Shown: positions 22,543 through 32,798 of the stretch, one piece after another
How positions within the stretch are numbered: the first letter of the stretch is position 1
How the letters are laid out: the number at the start of each line of letters is the position of its first letter
DNA from: Trichobilharzia regenti
Taxonomy: Eukaryota; Platyhelminthes; Trematoda; Strigeidida; Schistosomatidae
DNA: 64,000 nt
Assembly: GCA_944472135.2 (NCBI GenBank)
Contig: OX235266.1
Span: 11,821,925-11,885,924, forward strand
Direction: 5' to 3'
The notes under the pieces: generated by a model
What the model saw: only the letters and a program-made list of their open reading frames with translations
Database searches by the model: none
What the model was told of the DNA's origin: nothing
Made by a program: the position numbers and the translations under genes

Positions 22543-23127
22543 TTACAAAGGATAGCGTTCGCGTATATGTTGCAAAAAAACCTCCCAGTTTCTCATGGGA
22601 GTCTTCATAGTCATATGAAACCAGTTTCGGTACATAAATTCATCCAGGTAACTGTAAATCATGGGATTTCTCGATCCATTAACCGCTCTTACACGTCTTT
22701 TTAGACGACTCCAAAAACTTTCGATGGAATTAGTGTGGGTTCCATCCAAAGGATTCCGGAAGCCGTCCGTATGATTAACAACATGCTGAATGTACCCATG
22801 ATTCGATAATTGACGGTATCCGCTCCATTCATCTGTATGAATAGTCGTCCCCGGCAACACCAAACGCTTAATAATAGGCACTAATACTGCTGCACTGCGA
22901 TTGGGAATCGCTTCTATATACCTTTTGCGCAGTGTCGTGTCGTATATACCCAGGCCATCAATGGCCGCTGTGTATTTTTGTATATGCATAACTCCTCCGC
23001 ATCGGCAAATTTTCGACCTAGCTATCAGTCCGTTATCCAAACAGTAATCGAAAACATGATCCGGAGTGAATTTGCAACGCAAAAGGTGTAAAGCATCCAT
23101 GATTACTTCGGCAAATGATACAGTCAC
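22543..23127 (-). CDS. Merlin transposase, internally deleted
   Basis: The frame is 194 codons with no stop and starts 13 nt inside the right terminal repeat. Residues ~39-46 form a zinc-finger remnant (KICRCGG). Residues ~58-100 read GLGIYDTTLRKRYIEA and RSAAVLVPII. The second catalytic Asp is in LPGTTIHTDEWSGY, and the Glu is in GTHTNSIESFW. Merlin/IS1016 transposases are DDE enzymes whose first Asp lies in a V-E-I-D-E-S-like motif; that block, with the second half of the zinc finger, is missing between QKYTAA and IDGLGIYD. The reading frame is kept across the gap. The protein is therefore probably inactive, unless the missing part lies on another exon. Confidence 0.8.
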   Translation of the reverse strand: MTVSFAEVIMDALHLLRCKFTPDHVFDYCLDNGLIARSKICRCGGVMHIQKYTAAIDGLGIYDTTLRKRYIEAIPNRSAAVLVPIIKRLVLPGTTIHTDEWSGYRQLSNHGYIQHVVNHTDGFRNPLDGTHTNSIESFWSRLKRRVRAVNGSRNPMIYSYLDEFMYRNWFHMTMKTPMRNWEVFLQHIRERYPL

Positions 23128-23139
23128 CTGATTCCTTGC

Positions 23140-23200
23140 TCAAGGTCACTTTTTTGTTCGAAAGTCGTTTCAATTTGGGCCGCTATTCTTTAGAGTCACC
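23140..23200 (+). repeat. Merlin right terminal inverted repeat
   Basis: Reverse complement of the left repeat with about 13 differences. Ends TTTAGAGTCACC. Confidence 0.85.
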
Positions 23201-23285
23201 CGTTGAAGTTGATTTGTTAACGCAGACAAGGAATTTCGGTTAATTAAAGAAATGTTGATATAACAAAAATCCGCGTTTAAGATAT

Positions 23286-24330
23286 TTATTATTATTATTA
23301 TTGTATCCTTTAGTTCCTAGAGTAACATAGGGCTTCAGCCTCACGTTCGCTTCTGTGCCAGCATTTTCATCACCTGACTCCACGTCTGCTCACATGCTTT
23401 TATCTCCTCTCCACATGACCTCCTCCTTCATGTAACCCTCGCAGTAGTGACCAACTCGCCACTTCCCATTCGGATTCCACTCGAGCAATGGCCTAGCGTG
23501 TGATGTCATTTGATGGTTTGTTTTTTCAAAGTGTGACCAATCCAATATTTGTTGCATAATTGGTCCTTGCTGGGTTGGTTCGTCTGTTCCCTGAGATCCC
23601 TGTTGCTGGTCTTCTCTGGCTGGCCATCTGATCTTGAATAGTATTGAGCGAAGACAGTTAGCTGTTGACGAAGGTCTGTAGTTTGTTCGAAGTGGCCTTC
23701 GTGACTCATCAAGTCTCTGGTCCGTAAAGTAAGTAGCACTGACTTCACATTGGAGTTGAAAATTCGCAGGTTATTTTTCATTCTGAGTGCTGAGTGCTGT
23801 TGATGTCCACATAGACCTGCCTTGCTTTCCCGATCCTCGCTTTGATATCCTTATTCCTCCCATCAGTCTGTAGTTGAAACGATGCTTTGTAGGTAGGTAG
23901 ATAGTTAAAACTGTTTTCTGTTTCAGATTTCTCCCATTTAAGCTGATTGTCGTCTGTTAATATTTCTGTTGCTGTTGGCCAGGAATCTTCATTATATATC
24001 TCTGTTTTCTCTATGTTTATCTGAAGGCCTATTTTCTCTAGATGCTTCTTCTGCCACAACTTGTTGCTTTTCATCACTTGCATATCTTCCAATTTGTGGA
24101 AAATCAGACATATATCATCGGTGAAGTCCAGATCCTCCAAGTTTGATTTGAGTGGGTCGATTTTATGCCTGTTTCCTCATTGCCTTTCGGTGTCTGTCGC
24201 ATTATCTAGTTTACCGCCCGCAATCAGGAAAATCATTGGAGAAAGTAGTCAGCCAATTTTGTCCTTCTCCCGTCTTCACTTCGAAGGATTCCATGAGTTT
24301 CCCGTTGTGGATGTTTAAAACATTTAAAAG
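23286..24330 (-). mobile_element. RTE (SR2-like) retrotransposon, 5'-truncated
   Basis: 3' tail (ATT)n at 23286-23302, then the family 3' UTR. The 120-codon frame 23778-24140 holds LDFTDDICLIFHKLEDMQ (RT motif C, degenerate FTDD for FADD), EKIGLQINIEKTEIYN and FNYLPTYKASFQLQ. A second frame holds the C-terminal region with WIGHTLKK. The 5' end is near motif B/C at about 24330. Confidence 0.8.
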
Positions 24331-24679
24331 ACCAAAAAAATAGGTATTATTGACAGGAGTGGTACACTTCTGTGTTGAAATAATATCGACTTGTTCAGTT
24401 GTTCAACCGAATTGCGTACAGTTCAAGGAAGCATATATGAGTGAGCAGTAATAATGCATAAAAACGTAAACATAATACTAGAATGAATATCAGATGAAAT
24501 TAAGAAGACAATTTGTACGACAATTAAAGACAGTTAAAACAATGAGATATCCAAGGTAGAGAGATTGTCTGAACAGACTTCTTCTGGCATACATAAGTTT
24601 CCCTTTTTGCAGATGGGCTTCGATGGCTCCAGCTATATATGTAGAAGACGACGAACTTGTAAGCCGAAATTGATATGAA

Positions 24680-25216
24680 TTGGAAAGTCAGGAAGGGGAA
24701 CTTCCAATGTTAGATTGCAACGTAAAAAGGAAAGAAGATGGGAAGTTAAACACTAATGTTTATAGGAAACTCACACATTCAAACAGATATTTGGACTCCC
24801 GATCATCCCATCCTATGTCAGTTAAAATAGGATTAGTGAAATGTTTAAATGACAGAGCACAAAAACTAACTAGTACCAAGGAAAATCTAAGACAGGAAGT
24901 GATACACATAAAAGAAGCCTTGAAACTTAGTAATTACACGGATAAATTAGTAAAGAAATATGTAAGTAAATGTAAAAATGAAATAAATAGTGATGGTAGC
25001 GATAGTGATGATAATAATAACAATAATAATGATAGTAATAATAATGGTAATAATAATAATAGTGATAATAATAATATTAATGACGACACCATCAATAAGG
25101 AACCTAAATCATCAGTAGTAATTCCATACAAAGAAGCAACATCGGAAGCCTTACGCAGAATTCTTAACAAGGCAGGAATAAAAGTGGCTAGCATTCAAAT
25201 CCACAAACTCAATTAG
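24680..25216 (+). CDS. Penelope-like element linker ORF with Asn-rich insert
   Basis: An open frame of 178 codons. The N-terminal half (LPMLDCNVKRKEDGK, NVYRKLTHSNRYLDSRSSHP, KIGLVKCLNDRAQ) is the conserved PLE stretch after the RT palm. Residues ~108-140 are an Asn/Ser/Asp run coded by AAT/GAT repeats (25000-25085). The rest (EATSEALRRILNKAGIKVAS) is the pre-endonuclease segment. The RT palm itself is not found upstream, so the copy is 5'-truncated. The PLE type differs from those at 8020 and 57104. Confidence 0.65.
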   Translation: MESQEGELPMLDCNVKRKEDGKLNTNVYRKLTHSNRYLDSRSSHPMSVKIGLVKCLNDRAQKLTSTKENLRQEVIHIKEALKLSNYTDKLVKKYVSKCKNEINSDGSDSDDNNNNNNDSNNNGNNNNSDNNNINDDTINKEPKSSVVIPYKEATSEALRRILNKAGIKVASIQIHKLN

Positions 25217-25690
25217 AAACTAGCTTTATCGGTTAAAGGATCCCGTGGATCCTTTAAAACAGAACAATTTAGTGTATCTCATACCCTGCTGGAATGATTG
25301 TCAGGTCAAATACATAGGTCAAACTAGTAGAACAGGGCAGTCAGACTAGCCAAACATAAAAACCTAGCAGCAAAATCTAGATTGGTTGACCCAAATAAGA
25401 TAAGAAATCTAGAGAGTAGTTCAGCTATAGCACTACATGCAGTTACACACAACCATACAATAGGATGGGATAGGATGACAGTTTTAAAATCTAATGTCAC
25501 AGGGTATAGGGAGAGATTGATAACAGAAGCTTTGTTTATCGAATCAACTGCAAATACATGTAATAGAAATGATTCAACATCTGTCCCAGATATGTGGAAA
25601 ATTCTACTACCATTACGACAAATAGGAGAAGACAAAGAAACATATAAAACTAAAATTTCAAAGTCGTGTGATCAAAATTGATATGATTAT
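25217..25690 (+). mobile_element. Penelope-like element GIY-YIG domain, frameshifted
   Basis: Continues the ORF at 24680 after a stop. NNLVYLIPCWNDCQVKYIGQ with TSRTGQS is the GIY-YIG core. One base is lost or gained near 25345, after which RLAKHKNLAAKSRLVDPNKI, SSAIALHAVTHNHTIGWD and GYRERLITEALFIES follow. The endonuclease would nick DNA for target-primed synthesis; this copy is broken by the stop and frameshift. Confidence 0.7.
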
Positions 25691-25892
25691 GAACAGCAAT
25701 AAATTGTGTTCAAAACGTCATCCAGTAAACAGTAATACTGTTTCACTCACTGTGAGTGATGCATCTAACAAATAAACTAATATGGAATTACAGTTAAATA
25801 CCTTAAAAACCTTGTTAACATCAACTTTATTATTTTTCGATATCTACAAGATAAGTTACAATAGAGTTGATTACGAAGAAACTTTATTTGTT

Positions 25893-26640
25893 CATTTTGC
25901 TTGGGACTCTCCAGGATTCGAAACCAGGACCTTCTGATTACAGAGCAAGGTTGTTAACCATTCATCTACAGGGACGCAGTCCAGTGTTCAATCCATGGAC
26001 TGCAACCTCTCCGAATTCGCTATATATATGTTTTACGAGTTGGTCACGGATTGATATCATTTAGAGAACCATTGAAAACCAACACCGGAGTACTGGACAG
26101 CTGTTTCACCCCACCTCCTCCCAAAGTTTGGGAATCATCGAGAGTACGCATCCACCACCACAGTTCGAACCCAGGACCTTCCGATTACAAGGCTAGTGAG
26201 CTCGTAAATCATTAAGTCACTCTCTGGAACCTGACTGAGTGGCCATCGTATGAATTCTAACTTCTACCAATTATTGATGCACACGTGAATGGATGGACCT
26301 CACTGATTACGACTTCTCACTAGAACTGCTCCAGGCAACTCTGTCCGTCATGTAACAAGTCATTAGAGAGCATCAGATTAGTTTTCTATAAGTGGTTTGT
26401 AAGGATTAGATTTGTTTTTTCCTTACGAGTTTGACCACGGATTGACAGCATCAGTTAGAGAAGCATTGAAAACCAGCCACAAGGGTTACTGGACAGCTGT
26501 TTCACCCCACCCCCTCCCAAAGTTTTGGGAATCATCGGCAGTATGCACCCACTGGTTTGCAATGGTTCTCTAACTGATATCAATCCGTGATGAGTTCGTG
26601 AAAACAGAGCTAATCCTTTCAAACCAACTATAGAATATGT
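25893..26640. repeat. family E hammerhead-SINE cluster
   Basis: A minus-oriented remnant (25893-26031) is followed by a minus unit (26032-26400), a second partial minus unit in tandem (26400-26552), and a plus-oriented end (26553-26640, GCAATGGTTCTCTAACTG). So a tandem 1.4-mer again faces an inverted end. Hammerheads near 26088-26150 and 26485-26545 keep CAGCTGTTTC and stem I but have a changed core (GCCGATGA or CTCGATGA) and an extended stem II. Confidence 0.6.
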
Positions 26641-26944
26641 ATATATAGCATGATCTGAAAAACGAATTTCTAAAAATAGTTAATTTATACAAAAATTTAT
26701 ATTTCATGACTTTATGAACTGATAGGTTATAAAATTGAGAGTAAAGGAGAAATCCAGAAGGCGTGTCATTTGTACTCAACTTAAGATGTTGGGTAAAGTT
26801 TCATTAAGGAATACCTACAATTCATTTGGATATTCTACAGATGAAGCATAAAATGGAAGGGAATGCTAAAGTCTCACTGATAACTTTAACTACTGAGTTT
26901 AAATAAATTTTATTTTGATTAGGCGGTATATTTGTCGACATAGT

Positions 26945-27190
26945 GACTTTTATTGAGTCGGTGGTTCAGTGTGTCGAATGTTCGCCGGTCACACAGAAGG
27001 TGTGGACTTATTTATTTCGCAGCCGACAAGTGTACTCTAAAACCTTTCCAAGTCGGAAGTAAGCTCATAAAAAAGGGAATGTTAGACAACATACGGCTAG
27101 CAACCCTAACCTGTAAAGACACCACCGCCATTACTGGGAATTCATAGCTTGAAGCTCTATATTCTACTCAGAATTCAGAGGAATTAAAGG
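26945..27190 (+). repeat. degenerate F4-like SINE
   Basis: Shares GTCGGTGGTTCAGTG at the head and CGGCTAGCAACCCTAACCTGTAAA in the body with the F4 copy at 50064-50290. Decayed. Confidence 0.4.
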
Positions 27191-27602
27191 AGAAGGATTT
27201 CATTCTCTAGGACTAGTACTAAGGATTAAACAAATGTATGTGTGTGTGTCTCCAATACAATGCTGACAAAGAATGATTGTAAAATAGAATAGCTGAGTGA
27301 TAACATCTCCTCTGATTGTAGTACTGGGTGGCAAGGATACGAAACACTTAGGGGACATTAATTCCTTCTAGATTGTGGATACTCTTCACTGACCAGTAAC
27401 AGATAAGCATTAGATCTAGGTCTACAGTTTCATGATGACTGTCTACAAATATCGATAGCTTAAAATTGTAGTGTTCACAATGAAAGAAACCTTCAAACTG
27501 CAAACTACAAACAAGACAAAATGTGATAAGATGAGATATTTAGACATGAGAAGGATTATCTATCATTTTATGTCTTTACTTTTTCAAATTCTTTCTAAAT
27601 TT

Positions 27603-27718
27603 CAGGCTTAACCATTGATTGATGTCAGTTAAAGAACTACTGATAACCACTAGCAAGTACTGGACAGTCGTTTCGTCCTGACTCCGGACTCTTTAGCAAT
27701 ATGCGCCCACTGATTCAT
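27603..27718 (-). repeat. family E fragment with decayed hammerhead
   Basis: Minus strand keeps AAAGAGTCCGGAGTCAGGAC, GAAAC and CTGTCCAGTACT. The core is CTAAAGA (G5 to A) and stem I is broken. No tRNA-like head. Confidence 0.5.
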
Positions 27719-27719
27719 C

Positions 27720-29700
27720 CCCATAGACATTCCTACCGGCGTCCAACAGTCATTATATTTCTTCACCTAAAGGCGGAATTCGGTTCTGTCGACCGATAAG
27801 TTCTCTGGAGATGCTTGGCTGTAAAGGGAATACCGAGAAAATACATTACACTGATCAAGGCACTTTACTCATACTCATGCAGCCAGGTGAGGGCTTACGG
27901 CGAGTTGTCATCTGTAGTGGTGACGACCAGTGTGTTATAACTTGCTCTGTCTGCGCCTGAACTTATATGTTATATAGTTGCGCTGAACAGAATAAAAACT
28001 GTCGTCGTTTGCTTGCTATAGCTGCAATGAATTAAGGTAAAAAAACCCCGTCGCCAATTTGTTATATCTGTAGGGGATTGAATGATGACGTTTTCACCTT
28101 ATTCTGTCTGCGCCTGAACTAATCTGCCTATCTGCTTGACGTACCTTCCGACTTGGTAAAGCACGCAAATATCAAAAGACAAAGGCTGGACTGTGACTGT
28201 GTATTGAGGTGCAACAACGATAAAGAAAGCCATGGTATTTATACATTTTACAACAATATGGACAGCTAACAGCATTTGAAATAATTGACCTTAATAGCCA
28301 ATAACAAAGTGTGTGAGAAATGATAATATGCCATATGTGCGACATTGACAGTCAGTAACAAAATGTGTGGGAATGATTATATACCATATATACAAAATTA
28401 GCAGTCACTACCAAAATGCGTGAGAATGATAATATACAAAATTAGCAGTCAATACCAAAATGTGTGAGAATGATAACATACCATATATGCAAGTTTAAAC
28501 AGTCAATACCAAAATATGTGGGATCCTATCACAGTGGTGTCCGTCAAGGATGCTCATTATCCCCATTTCTGTTCAACTTCATCATAGATGTACTAATGGA
28601 CTTAACCCTAAGTGACTTCAGTGACTCAGGGATTGACTTGTCACCAGGGAATAATAGTGTCGTTGACTTAGAATATGCAGACGACAAAGTGCTACTAGGT
28701 GAGGAGTCGGAAAAAATGCAGAGTCTTCTAAACACCTTGAGCTGCAATCTACGAATGTTTGGCATGCGATTCGCTCCTGCTGTCAAATGTAAGATGATGT
28801 TACAGAACTGGACTGGACTACACTGGCTCCTAGATCAGAAATAGGGAGTGAAGTGGTTGGTGGAGCATGTTGACCGCTCCTCTTATTTGGGAAGTACCAT
28901 CAGCCAGTTCCAACGGGTTGATCTCTGACGAAATCTCAGCACGGATACAGGGGGCTCGTTTCGCATTTGCCAGTTTACGCTGTCTCTGGCGTGAACGAGA
29001 TATTCGACTATCGACCAAAGGGCGAGTGTACTGCACATCAGTCCGCTCCGTCCTCCTTTATGTCTGGCTGTGAGACCTGGCCACTGAGAGTGAAAGACAT
29101 GAAAAGCCTGGCTAACTGTCTTTGATCATAGGTGCCTACACTCTATCTCCCATGTGAAGTGGCATAATAAGGTGAGCAATATTGAGGTTAGGCGTCGAGT
29201 AAGTGCTAGGTAAACAGGGGAAATCAATCAACGAAGTCGTGAAGCTACAAAGACTGAGATGGTTAGGACATGTGTTACGTATGCCTGGTCATCGCCTCCC
29301 TCGACGATTAATGTTAGCGGATGTAGGGTCAGGCTGGAAAAAAGCTAGCGGCGGTCAAACAAAAACATGGCACCACTCAATGAAATCCACAACAGTTAGT
29401 CTAAGCCACGTAGGAAGGTGTAGACTTCCAGGCTGGGGTCCTCGGGACGGTAAAAATCTATGGTTTGAAACAATTGGTGATATGGCTCAAAATCGTTCTC
29501 AGTGGCACAGATGCATCCACTCCTTGTGACTTATGATTTCCAATGAAACTAAATTGTTCTTCGTTATTACTCCTCTTTTGTCTCACTCCTCTGCTCACTG
29601 TCTCTATTTTGCATTTCTTGTACTTTCTTCTCTTGCTTCGTGTGCTACACGGAGTGTGGCGACTTGAACTGGTGCACATTCGTGCAAAGTTCTATGTCGA
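27720..29700 (+). mobile_element. RTE family B copy split by an LTR-element insertion
   Basis: The 5' part (27720-27932) reads HRHSYRRPTVIIF-like, FRSVDR, MLGCKGNTEKIHYTDQG-like, YSYSCSQVRAYGEL and VVVTTS. The copy resumes at 28534 with GVRQGCSLSPFLFNF (RT motif B), LEYADDKVLLGEES (motif C; YADD) and later LQRLRWLGHVLRMPGH, SLSHVGRCRLPGWGPRD and MAQNRSQWHRCIHSL. The host sequence joins cleanly if 27933-28533 is removed. Several frameshifts occur. The 3' UTR runs to about 29715. Confidence 0.85.
27933..28533 (-). mobile_element. LTR-retrotransposon remnant (LTR, primer site, LTR end)
   Basis: Inserted in RTE-B; the flanks share GTG (3-4 bp depending on the border). On the minus strand: 28533-28060 is an LTR starting TGTGATAGG, with ~65-bp degenerate tandem repeats, a TATAAATA box, and an end ...ATATAACA. 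Then AATTGGCGACGGGG (28046-28059) fits a primer-binding site. A short leader follows, and finally AGTTCAGGCGCAGACAGAGC...TATAACA (27933-27965), which repeats the LTR's own 3' part. The coding region is gone. Confidence 0.7.
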
Positions 29701-29918
29701 AAACAGATAGATAGACAGACAAGGCGTCGAATCCAGGAGCCTACGGTTACATAGACAAGCTCTTTGACTATTCAGCCACTTGGATTGGGATCACTGTTTT
29801 GTAGGTTAATACTGGTTTATTTGCTCTCTTTGACGTCAACTCTATCACTTCATTATTGTGGTGATGAACGTCTCGTTATATACGACTGGTAGATCTTATC
29901 AGTAGCTTACACTATATA

Positions 29919-30400
29919 GCTGTTATGTACTCGTCGCTAAATTAATGTTATGGACTGGTCGAGAAACTAATAGTCCTGACGCAAGAAGGCGGAAATCAGA
30001 AGACCACTAGGTTTGCGATGATACTTCTATTTTCCAAACACCAGGAGAAGCAATAAGTGGTATCACACCAAAGTGGTAAGTAAGTAAGTCACAAGATTGT
30101 GAGAACGAAATAGATATATGAATGTTCAGACAAAGGTGTGAACAATCATTCGACAGCCTTAACATGAATGGCTAATTACAATGAAGTATCGATCCATATA
30201 TACATAGCGAAATATAGCAGACATGTCAACAACCACCATATATGGATATATGTCACTAAGCAACGGACTGTCAACAAACACTCATATTATATATAATATA
30301 AGGAGAATATACATTGTTAAAGGAGACAAGTTCATACAAGTGAAATGGTCACAGACTAAGCGAGCAAACAGAAAGAGAGACCAACATACACACACACACA
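29919..30400 (+). repeat. LTR-like repeat D, copy 1
   Basis: About 480 bp, matching 40043-40512 (minus) closely and 38596-38906 (minus) partly. It begins TGTTATGTACTCGTCGCTAAA and has a second TGTTATGGACTGGTCGAG shortly after. It contains a TATA-like ATTATATATAA and ends in GAGAGACC followed by CA/TA microsatellite. A TG start plus TATA suggests a solo LTR, but no internal region or PBS was seen. Confidence 0.55.
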
Positions 30401-30532
30401 TAAATATATATATGTGGATACATATCAATAGCCACTGCTACTTTTCTGAAAGATAGTATTTTTGAAACCTTCTGGACGTAATACATAAGGAACAGTAAAT
30501 ATACCTGGCGCCAGGGGAGCACACAAAAGTGG

Positions 30533-30910
30533 TCAGATGTGAGATCTTGTCCTTAAGACTCTTTGCAGACCAGGGTGGCAATTGGAGGACAAAACTCCTC
30601 GTGTTACTGCGAAGAATGTTCTTCTCAAAGGTGCTAAAATTCTCCTCTTAAGGATTTCACAGGTTAAATCTCCCTTGAAATCATAACTCATGTAAAGTAT
30701 TTTTTTTTCGGTACAAGTCATGTTTTGTTTCTCTGGACTTTTGGTTTGATTTTCTTGTCCATGAATCTTGGTGTGGGTGAGAATTTCTTTGCTTATAACT
30801 CCTAATACTTCTTTCGAACTTTTGTTTAATTTCATATGTTTGTGGAGTACATAACAATATGATTGTACACTCTTTTGTTAGATACTGAAATTAGAAATAT
30901 TTTACATGAC
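30533..30910 (-). mobile_element. Penelope-like element fragment
   Basis: A 100-codon minus frame includes SYDFKGDLTCEILKRRI, LAPLRRTFFAV and QRVLRTRSHI, the PLE block (FKGD...E.L..RL....R.TF.A) preceding the GIY-YIG domain. The same block occurs at 8990, 18330, 54640 and 55340. Confidence 0.6.
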
Positions 30911-31070
30911 TTTTGTTTAAAACGATTCATGTTGTGGAATATAGATAACTTCCGAGTACAGTCTAAAAACACAGTGTGTACTGCTGTGGTCGTTTCGTCT
31001 TCCCATTAGCTTATGCTGTCTACTTGCTTCATACATAACCGTGTTGTATACATTGGATTTATTGCAGGAA

Positions 31071-31075
31071 ACTCT
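31071..31075 (+). repeat. target-site duplication of the Gypsy element (left)
   Basis: ACTCT here and at 34475-34479. Five bp is usual for Ty3/Gypsy integrases. Confidence 0.8.
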
Positions 31076-31366
31076 TGTAGCGGTAAATAATTCCCCAAAA
31101 TTATTGACCACAGCAATCACTCATTGGATGCTGACCACCACTGTTTAAGTCGACTTGTTTAGCTGAAGGCTTCCGGTCAAGCATCCCCGCCATTTGGTAC
31201 CTCGTCGTGTCACGTGCACGATCACTAGCTAGCTAAGCGTTCGTCTGAAGGCTTGTTTTGGTCCGAAATATATCACGAAGTTTGGACGATCAATTATTGG
31301 CTTTTGCTTTGTTTTGGTACGCGAGAATAATTTAGAGGCTGTGTAAGAGAATTCCGTCACCTTTAA
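31076..31366 (+). repeat. left LTR
   Basis: 291 bp, TGTAGCGGTAAA...TTTAA. Matches 34182-34474 with few changes (for example GAAGGCTTG for GAAGACTCG). Confidence 0.9.
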
Positions 31367-31368
31367 AC

Positions 31369-31385
31369 TGGTGAGCCCAACCGCG
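31369..31385 (+). promoter_or_regulatory. primer-binding site
   Basis: TGGTGAGCCCAACCGCG starts 2 nt after the LTR. TGG complements a tRNA CCA end; CsRn1-type elements are known to use tRNA-Trp, whose site TGGTGACCCCGAC is similar but not identical. Confidence 0.65.
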
Positions 31386-31480
31386 AACTTCATCCACGAT
31401 AAATCCGCAGATAACCCCGGTGAGTTCGTTCCATTTTGTATTTGTTCTTGTACCATATATTATTCGACATAATTTTCGTC

Positions 31481-32308
31481 ATGAGTGATCTTAGTCCCAA
31501 GGTCATTCGTATCCGCTCAACTCCTAAAACCATTCAGCTCGTACCATACTGGCCAGATAATGCTGAAACGTGGTTTCTGCTAGCTGAAGCAGATTTTTGT
31601 GAGCATGGGATAACCGATCAACGTTCACAGTTACTTGCAGTTATTCACGCCCTACCGCGGGAATTCAGCAAGTACGTAACATCACAGATGTTGAGTCCCG
31701 AGGTAAGTAACTCGTACGAGTTGCTCAAAGCATCCCTCCTCAGGAGAAACGTTCTCACGGACCGACAACGTCTAGATGAATTATTTCGTAACATCGAGTT
31801 AGGAGATCAGTCAGCCGTGAGCATGCTGACAAGAATGAAAGAAATTGTTGGCCAAAGTCAGTTCGACGAAGGACTGTTTAGAGAACTCTTCTTAACCAAG
31901 CTGCCACAGTCTGTACAGACCGTACTTGTGACACTTCAGGGTACTGTAATAGAGGACTTAGCTATTACTGCAGATAGGATTCTAGAAATAACTAAACGGT
32001 CAGTTCCCGAAATATGCTCGATGACTAAGCAGACTTCGAGTAAGGATCCTGCAATGATAGAGTTATGCAACTCCATCCAACAGATGTTTAGGTCAAACAT
32101 GCCTTCTAACTCCTCCGACCGTCGTCCTAAATCTCCTCAACGCAGGAACTCACGTGGTCGATCTAAGTCCAAACCACGTTCACTGAAAAACCCTGACTGG
32201 TGCTGGTACCACAACACCTATGGCCAAGAAGCGAAGTGTTGCCGTAAGCCTTGTAACTTCGGAAATGTCTCAAAGTCTGTGGGAAACTATCCCGCCGGCA
32301 CGCGTTAG
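31481..32308 (+). CDS. gag: Gag polyprotein of the Gypsy element
   Basis: 275 codons from the ATG at 31481 (MSDLSPKVIRI); earlier in-frame triplets lack ATG. Residues ~20-180 form a capsid-like region (WPDNAETWFLLAEADF; LPREFSKYVTSQ; DRQRLDELF). Residues ~200-245 are basic and Ser/Arg-rich (SPQRRNSRGRSKSKPR). Near residue 255 is CWYHNTYGQEAKCCRKPC, fitting the CHCC finger (CX2HX9CX3C) of CsRn1-type Gags. It packages element RNA in particles. The frame is intact, unlike pol, and it stops within the start of the pol frame. Confidence 0.85.
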   Translation: MSDLSPKVIRIRSTPKTIQLVPYWPDNAETWFLLAEADFCEHGITDQRSQLLAVIHALPREFSKYVTSQMLSPEVSNSYELLKASLLRRNVLTDRQRLDELFRNIELGDQSAVSMLTRMKEIVGQSQFDEGLFRELFLTKLPQSVQTVLVTLQGTVIEDLAITADRILEITKRSVPEICSMTKQTSSKDPAMIELCNSIQQMFRSNMPSNSSDRRPKSPQRRNSRGRSKSKPRSLKNPDWCWYHNTYGQEAKCCRKPCNFGNVSKSVGNYPAGTR

Positions 32309-32787
32309 CGGCAACCGTCGCCGGTGGCACTAGCCGCCTACTTTACATCCATGATGTGATAAGCCAGACTCGATACTTAGTCGACACAGGCGCCGAAGTC
32401 AGCGTCCTTCCTGCTACAGCAGCAGATCGACAGAAGGAACCTACCTTCAACTTACAGGCTGCAAATGGAAAACCAATCGCAACCTTTGGTAGGAAATACG
32501 TCTATCTGAACGTAGGTTTACGCAAACCTATTCGGTGGATTTTCCTTCTCGCTGACGTTACAATGCCCATCATTGGCACGGACCTACTTAATCATCATGA
32601 TTTACTCGTAGACGTCCGCCGAAAACGACTGATTGACAATACTACTAGTCTGTCTATCAAAGGCATCAGCTACATAGGCCCTAGTTTGTCACCCGTTAAG
32701 ATAAAGGCAATTCTTGATCCAACTTTTCAACCTATGTTGACAAGTATCCGGAACTTAATTGCCCGTCGAACGACCTACCGTGCATAA
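32305..32787 (+). CDS. pol: Pol: aspartic protease segment
   Basis: The frame is -1 relative to gag and overlaps its last codons. It reads [14 protein letters not shown]..., then [14 protein letters not shown], the DTGA catalytic motif of retropepsins, and a later hydrophobic IIGTDLL that fits the second conserved protease motif. The frame ends in a stop after RRTTYRA. The RT continues in another frame, so an indel lies at about 32735-32755. The protease would cleave Gag-Pol; no ATG near the start suggests expression by frameshifting, as in related elements. Confidence 0.8.
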   Translation, partial: LAATVAGGTSRLLYIHDVISQTRYLVDTGAEVSVLPATAADRQKEPTFNLQAANGKPIATFGRKYVYLNVGLRKPIRWIFLLADVTMPIIGTDLLNHHDLLVDVRRKRLIDNTTSLSIKGISYIGPSLSPVKIKAILDPTFQPMLTSIRNLIARRTTYRA

Positions 32788-32798
32788 CCAGCAATGTT

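Larger units (their letters stand above)
22388..23200 (-). mobile_element. Merlin DNA transposon
   Basis: An 813-bp element with imperfect ~61-bp terminal inverted repeats (22388-22448 and 23140-23200; both ends start GGTGAC and share CTAAAGAATAGC). It encodes one transposase on the minus strand. Merlin elements, related to IS1016, are known from schistosomes. I could not see a clean 8-9-bp target duplication: the flanks read CGAATAC and CGTTGAAG. Confidence 0.85.

Noticed and set aside
22379..23209. 8-9-bp target duplication for Merlin
   Set aside because: The immediate flanks (CGAATAC and CGTTGAAG) do not match well enough to claim it.
24934..25194. Leu-rich minus-strand frame
   Set aside because: It is the antisense of the Asn-rich PLE linker; an artefact of AAT repeats.
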